In this document: in pieces, positions 62,501-64,000 of the stretch
Numbering within the stretch: position 1 is the first letter of the stretch
Layout of the letters: the number at the start of each line of letters is the position of its first letter
Assembly: GCA_040877625.1 (NCBI GenBank)
Contig: JBBDNK010000024.1
Span: 124,001 to 188,000, forward strand
Reading direction: 5' to 3'
Length of the DNA: 64,000 nucleotides
DNA from: Methylonatrum sp040877625
GTDB lineage: Bacteria > Pseudomonadota > Gammaproteobacteria > Nitrococcales > Aquisalimonadaceae
Position numbers and translations under genes: made by a program
Notes under the pieces: generated by a model
The model's input: only the letters and a program-made list of their open reading frames with translations
Told to the model about the DNA's origin: nothing
Database searches by the model: none

Positions 62501-64000
62501 AGCTTCTGGAGTTCACCTACATCCGGTTCCTGGACAAGGCCCCCGGGGTCTTCATCCCGGGCGATCTGGCCACCACCGCCGAGAATACCCTCGCCGCCGG
62601 CAACAAGATGGGCACCGACGCCTTCAAGTCCGGCGCCGAGCTGCACGACTACCTGCGCGCCGCCCGCGCGCTCAACAAGATCTGCGGCCAGAAGCGCCTG
62701 AACATCCCGATGGACGTGCCCTACAACGCCAAGTCGGTGGCCCGGGCCATCGGCAAGGGCACCTTCGACAAGGACGCCAAGCTCGAGCGCTGCGCCCGCA
62801 TCCCCAACTTCGCCGCCCAGATCATGGAGTGCTCCCTGCCGCTGGTGGACGCCTACGGCATGCTGCCCGCCCCTGGCGAGAAGCTCGCCGAGCAGCCGGG
62901 CAACCGCACCCACGGGGTCCGGACCACCGGCGTGGGCGATGATCTCCATGCGCATCTGGCCCTGGCCCTGGCCGAGGACGCCCTGCGCACGGACCAGCAC
63001 CTGGGGCCGATCATCACCCGCATCGCCACGGAAACCCAGGGCATGGAGCGCGAGCCCCGGGAGCGGATCCGCCCCCCCAAGGAGATCCGGCAGGAGATCC
63101 GCGCGCCCCGGACCGGCGCACAGCCGCCGCTGTTGTCACTCGGTGTCATCACCAGCCGTATCGGCGACGCCCTGCGCTACTCCCTGAGCTATCCGCCGGA
63201 GCACTTCGGCGACGCGGTGGCGAGCGCCATCACCGCGCTGCGGGAGGCCGGCTGCACGGTGCAGCGCTGGGACTCCGGCGCCGCCAGCGAGACGCTGGTG
63301 TTGCGGGCGCCGCCGCCGGACAAGGCGCTGTTCCAGGTGTGCTTCCACACGGACGCCAGCTACGCCGCCGAGCGCAAGTGCCGGCAACTGCAGCGCCAGG
63401 CCGCACCGCTACAGGCCCGCCATGCCCGCTACCAGGCCCTGCGGCAACAGCCCCCGGCGGAGCCGCTGCCACGGGAGCAGCTCGACGCGCTCAAGCGCGA
63501 TCACGACCGCTACCAGGTCCTGACCACCCAGATCGCGCAGCTGCGCACCGAGGTTCCACCGCCGCCCACCACCTCCGAGGCGCTCACCACTCTGAAGGCG
63601 GCGCACACCCTGGAGGCCAGCCTGCCGCCGGTCCAGGAGTCCCTGGCGGTGCTTGCCCGCCAGTGGACTGAGCACCTGCTGAAACTGGCCCGCGAGGTCG
63701 ACACGCGCATCGCGCCGTTGCTCGTCGCCCTGCCCGGCGTAGCGTGGGTCAACCAGGACGACACACGTTTCCCGAGCCAGGAACAGCATGAAAAGTGGAT
63801 CATGCGCCAGCACGACATCCAGGAGATGCTCACCGGGGCCAATATCACGCCCGAGGCACAACGCCAGGCGCGGCTGTATGCAACGATCAACACCATCGGC
63901 ATCCGCTATCACGCCGTGGTCCCCGAGCACAGCTTCGCCGACGCCACGGAACAGGCCATCACGCGCCTGGTCGGCGCCGGCCAGTGCAAGCTCTACAAGC
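53536..64000 (+). CDS. Giant multidomain protein (at least 3,488 residues) with SKWP-like repeats, polymerase-like barrels and RelA/SpoT-like domains; 3' end outside window
   Basis: The frame is uninterrupted from the ATG at 53536 to the window edge. Residues 1-230 are charged and probably disordered (KLVRKKKREKLRLQKKH). From about 690 to 1270 run at least ten helical repeats of the form LA.LL.AL..W.D.P.C..A...LA (LLSQWSDIPACEEL, LLHALRHWTDAPQFDRV), resembling SKWP repeats of Ralstonia/Xanthomonas effectors. Residues 1952-1987 (DDGCGIL, RYGGTVPKGNL) and 2752-2756 (DFDGD in MYGDFDGDALLLLLG) resemble the two barrels of RNA polymerase/QDE-1-type enzymes. A RelA/SpoT-like domain lies at about 2096-2222 (DRIKSAFAL, YKGLRLALRTPEGTRFEVQ, THKTYKEAQR). 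A degenerate copy follows at about 3205-3285 and a third starts at 3456. Function unknown; a secreted effector or phage-type polyvalent protein is inferred. Confidence 0.85.
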   Translation, partial: MANPINLNGNLPVTRAASKDTKKPTDAHAQAARFSRAVETRSEGTRESTRKLVRKKKREKLRLQKKHAARLAEQRRQQRAEAARPQAANASSSNRPQIRAETTPARRPPEPPAEARDRTFKDQQGQGRDGQGQGGQQHEHDQDAWNDEGEWPVNRRPRPRATHQTETARLSDSPPAGALTALDLLTRRPPRPAPTSVDARWRYTPERLHRLRAQGHFVEPVRYQPAPGMQPVDILGERHKQGHRLDVLDPDTGERLTTLKLQAADVYGPSDSPTGLTAGARYFGPGGITLEAVRDQIIRNDELPSRAQMATLNKASTKDGSRDEMQRSMQIRPSQLLALMQREARGGVYSTRYFMQYGNVIFHHTLRLIKDRTLPPAEKTELLNQFSQRAAELALLYIENIEHFTTHVLAGQNPRDQYAQQALVKANEGVVGAASHYANNPVCAQACTMLTEWLSDPHNLNLSKLDWRNQKTTGMFVSLTNTPAAPALEALTIRIGDFIASNPGLLRINPENRNQHWVSPLWLNLAGTLSRFADHEACRRGLIQIAKWISDLGWEHIEAYLSLPRLSRIVTFLVKVSDDDNVRTCLNRIAESIHKRTSSLAPLYWTGSSHLVNIFDQLTNAPGSEEEEEQEREYFELAIRKVAGFVVDNHRALEWGGSPEDHRARADFGRNCKNRKDSEKCQAVVPRIAERVNLRSADIKTLGEYAFIFIDYPENAHCKARLTQIVDIVVNHYLQRNQLGQQVIKDADRRCLGTLLSPLSEIKTPNSRRLAIQIAEQILRAEPPDCGLQEQSPLSLAHFSAAFFHFYDGFDTDCFSRVSQGITREIIRRSPLRDDGSQSGEPTRDMRWLEELNDRRPDILLRSPAQLPATADSRAAAEIIATYVATKGADWLATLDNAALRLLGTLLSQWSDIPACEELRAMVKEVYADAVTGAGDQDDNQRSVPHRLNTLMAVFGDDQEAQAEALIREHILDHVAEFSATQLAIIIQACAEYPDNPLFRQLETQIAQHVASPQFDPAGLTARHIGKFLSTWNAHPTNPDYRDAAVSLASLIASGQALSDDTASLRGCARTLRPWLDEPICRQAMIQLAGQCIGILDAAGAQSPLDERSYAALLNGFGLLADEDSTCDTAGRQLLASLAERLENATSDNHPDDNESAPRAEGLSALLHALRHWTDAPQFDRVISHLAQQARMLEITAQDGRHLALLLRNLGHRPEPACQEALSELLKKIARSELGGLSAKALSALTYQLTCLATRDHGEEDDDAAAGDLPIIDEDEILNALRPVLNALRQQPETLRQAGAQDVLNVLQALTAIPSQTRAWLEPLPGSAEEQPTLLEACLERLRAPGLLAGTGLDTLGQLGAALSRLVASPAPSKEQRAQLLVFLMRDLRPQVEEKLALYERCYPAEVDLDQEALDAAITQVANATRPVTATLAELLDARGALEQAQESVFSALQAVEREQRLSANVRQQLRRHLGDAVAVANTALNAQTPAEVRANAEQLVRVTVAARNALGSSRHAALTTSLQNAAAAATRAATQANAEAELREILRAAILQIGRSAVPEEAEAALRGHVDTVVEEVLHEEGLAAALQHPARVGLGEILERAAQSALERVVRQRAANTRAASSAVWQVARPAFALHNVLRTYDAVIARWDRKHLGALDDQAQVTALLREHRQEALRRWNTDLGERIHRLAAGDLSGLSWRLIAQWTNPEAPNDALDQFCRGNAEAITRVRAPSVFDPDAPFRLDQPLGSLDDGEGLCRVRRYKLSGKELPSDNTPVFLLLNALTQGTITPGLVELPAHVSTFMLETPVYIRDPNTGRKVAHRMDIGLGSKGKVKGPNVLQAYRQGRAAAETGRRQHREQDTGALFLIPMAETVPGTAFEQLMRALFPYMSASAYFQRMLMSTPPIDGLHPHAHVLKGRFELGIHPNLPGGSVPVTLHHPKYGALRLPLITDDGCGILRESEARKLGLWEPLNQLPRYGGTVPKGNLGTQAMQYLPRSEALAEEMSALLREKLEEAAAAWDGAHRQEALQAALAAAIPGLSLAKLASGAGKDHTGVLTETLIALARDTDTRVGPLIDALTTGPDALPGAKEQAHGDRIKSAFALREKLQLKQKQAAEAQAPAPAAETIAAAVNDAARYCLTLNDHTYSKDVERVLQRFEAAGCTLTALDETFTDPQATYKGLRLALRTPEGTRFEVQLLTAKAHTAKVNTHKTYKEAQRLHADHARYQALLAREAAEGTEAWTGVTPEERERLQRQSAAFEDKQAWMREQVRDIRPPKGLRPLLEGLRTQLATPPSHAGETLPEAFTQALEATRARRAQATSEAPAPIDRALLRTCLEEELAAVLPKVGYTTFRDIPDAVLKRVLEAVHLPGVEALDVAALREAVREAYTSLEAQGRVPGPEARPNRVGALNADDLARAITGGLTKGFMGVAVPVAGNNVLLPQAVANAAAVRDGTSVNRPPNDSAGNLRSLPPGQVVTGDMPAAPEPTERAPLPPLLQTYLGTLERLALQALPDEAHAAARLATAQITRQALQAEEQKTPGARAQILGQLWNYLLHRALKQVLAEPDERRDACLRAALAEGLNDVLPLAGDTVPDFRITRQLLDTAFSQAKARLPTLQAIYAHHQREPDAAAVAAAELTKLYNRMPLVQTSIVCAELDDQGNPGNRIGIKNLMQIVPDELLSKDTPSVNISVDDVKLYSTWGDGKDRSVLLGPNGQLKVKIVGGYLVINQALGRGSAYGMPPWLQALMYGDFDGDALLLLLGNAALNRHIQASGAGSTVYCTENLAPVKLPKKLAELTAGDETAGAPAQEQATAKPLKPIKKVENRVQDGHYRYSMAHLYMQSRLGVLGEFATLQNAFRSLTPAQTEAFAQHLVAAVYAGMDWTLKRDINALLYEPDPTAEAVEAVLLRLHRLHAATDHPAVAAQAADLIEEIGEWATGEQRLLLDPDVLAPPQTPQTDPGYWELARLLPDYAVEKTAALPGTERLEKLLEFTYIRFLDKAPGVFIPGDLATTAENTLAAGNKMGTDAFKSGAELHDYLRAARALNKICGQKRLNIPMDVPYNAKSVARAIGKGTFDKDAKLERCARIPNFAAQIMECSLPLVDAYGMLPAPGEKLAEQPGNRTHGVRTTGVGDDLHAHLALALAEDALRTDQHLGPIITRIATETQGMEREPRERIRPPKEIRQEIRAPRTGAQPPLLSLGVITSRIGDALRYSLSYPPEHFGDAVASAITALREAGCTVQRWDSGAASETLVLRAPPPDKALFQVCFHTDASYAAERKCRQLQRQAAPLQARHARYQALRQQPPAEPLPREQLDALKRDHDRYQVLTTQIAQLRTEVPPPPTTSEALTTLKAAHTLEASLPPVQESLAVLARQWTEHLLKLAREVDTRIAPLLVALPGVAWVNQDDTRFPSQEQHEKWIMRQHDIQEMLTGANITPEAQRQARLYATINTIGIRYHAVVPEHSFADATEQAITRLVGAGQCKLYK

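Noticed and set aside
1..64000. CRISPR arrays, tRNA, rRNA and insertion sequences.
   Set aside because: No regularly spaced direct repeats, cloverleaf sequences or transposase genes were recognised by eye. tRNAscan-SE and an ISfinder search would be needed to exclude them fully.

Overview
The window looks like chromosomal DNA of a GC-rich gammaproteobacterium. The best guess is a halophilic or chemotrophic Chromatiales/Ectothiorhodospiraceae-like lineage. This rests on the cvpA-purF-metZ and rsxABCDGE-nth gene orders, the periplasmic formate dehydrogenase cluster and the codon bias; no rRNA or other decisive marker is present. It is a draft assembly, with an N gap and an adjacent poly-C run at 30070-30096.

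Layout. (1) 1-4.9 kb: a probable sulfonate/amino-acid utilisation locus with a CuyA-type L-cysteate sulfo-lyase/D-cysteine desulfhydrase, an amidase and a truncated TctC-type solute receptor, facing a divergent LysR regulator and a PaiB-like protein. (2) 4.9-32.0 kb: a large formate dehydrogenase and molybdenum-cofactor island. A nine-gene minus-strand run (DUF3305, DUF3306, four-cluster ferredoxin, TorD chaperone, small Tat protein, FdhA, FdhB, lipoprotein, FdhC, then DUF6505) makes and matures a respiratory, Tat-exported, cysteine-type formate dehydrogenase. Around it lie moaA, moaB, moaD, moaE, moeA, a MoaD-rhodanese-MoeB fusion, a JAMM peptidase, mobA, a YqeC-like protein, a beta-propeller protein, an HTH/periplasmic-binding-like regulator and an orphan sigma-54 response regulator. 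moaC is not in the window. Also embedded are a TPR/STAND-like protein, the Fe-S carrier apbC, an ankyrin protein, an atypical Rieske protein and a SodC. (3) 32-42.5 kb: sufE, class I fumarase, metG, the complete rsxABCDGE electron-transport operon and nth. (4) 42.5-50.7 kb: housekeeping and stress genes (DUF1841, slyD, an isochorismatase-like hydrolase, carbonic anhydrase, a GNAT-nitrilase fusion, tpx, DUF455, glycerate kinase, metZ). (5) 50.7-53.1 kb: cvpA-purF, with metZ downstream behind its own promoter, a SAM-II type riboswitch and an intrinsic terminator. (6) 53.5-64 kb: one open reading frame that runs off the window after at least 3,488 codons.

The giant reading frame is the most unusual object. 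It has a charged, disordered N-terminus, then about ten helical repeats resembling SKWP repeats of plant-pathogen type III effectors, then a DDGCGIL...RYGG...KG segment and, 770 residues later, a YGDFDGD segment. Together these look like the two double-psi beta-barrels of RNA polymerase/QDE-1-type polymerases. One complete, one degenerate and one truncated RelA/SpoT-like domain are also present. The other notable points are two ubiquitin-like sulfur carriers whose Gly-Gly is not C-terminal alongside a JAMM protease, and a SAM-II riboswitch controlling metZ.

Dispersed palindromic repeats (REP/REPIN-like) occupy several intergenic gaps. No tRNA, rRNA, insertion sequence or CRISPR array was recognised.
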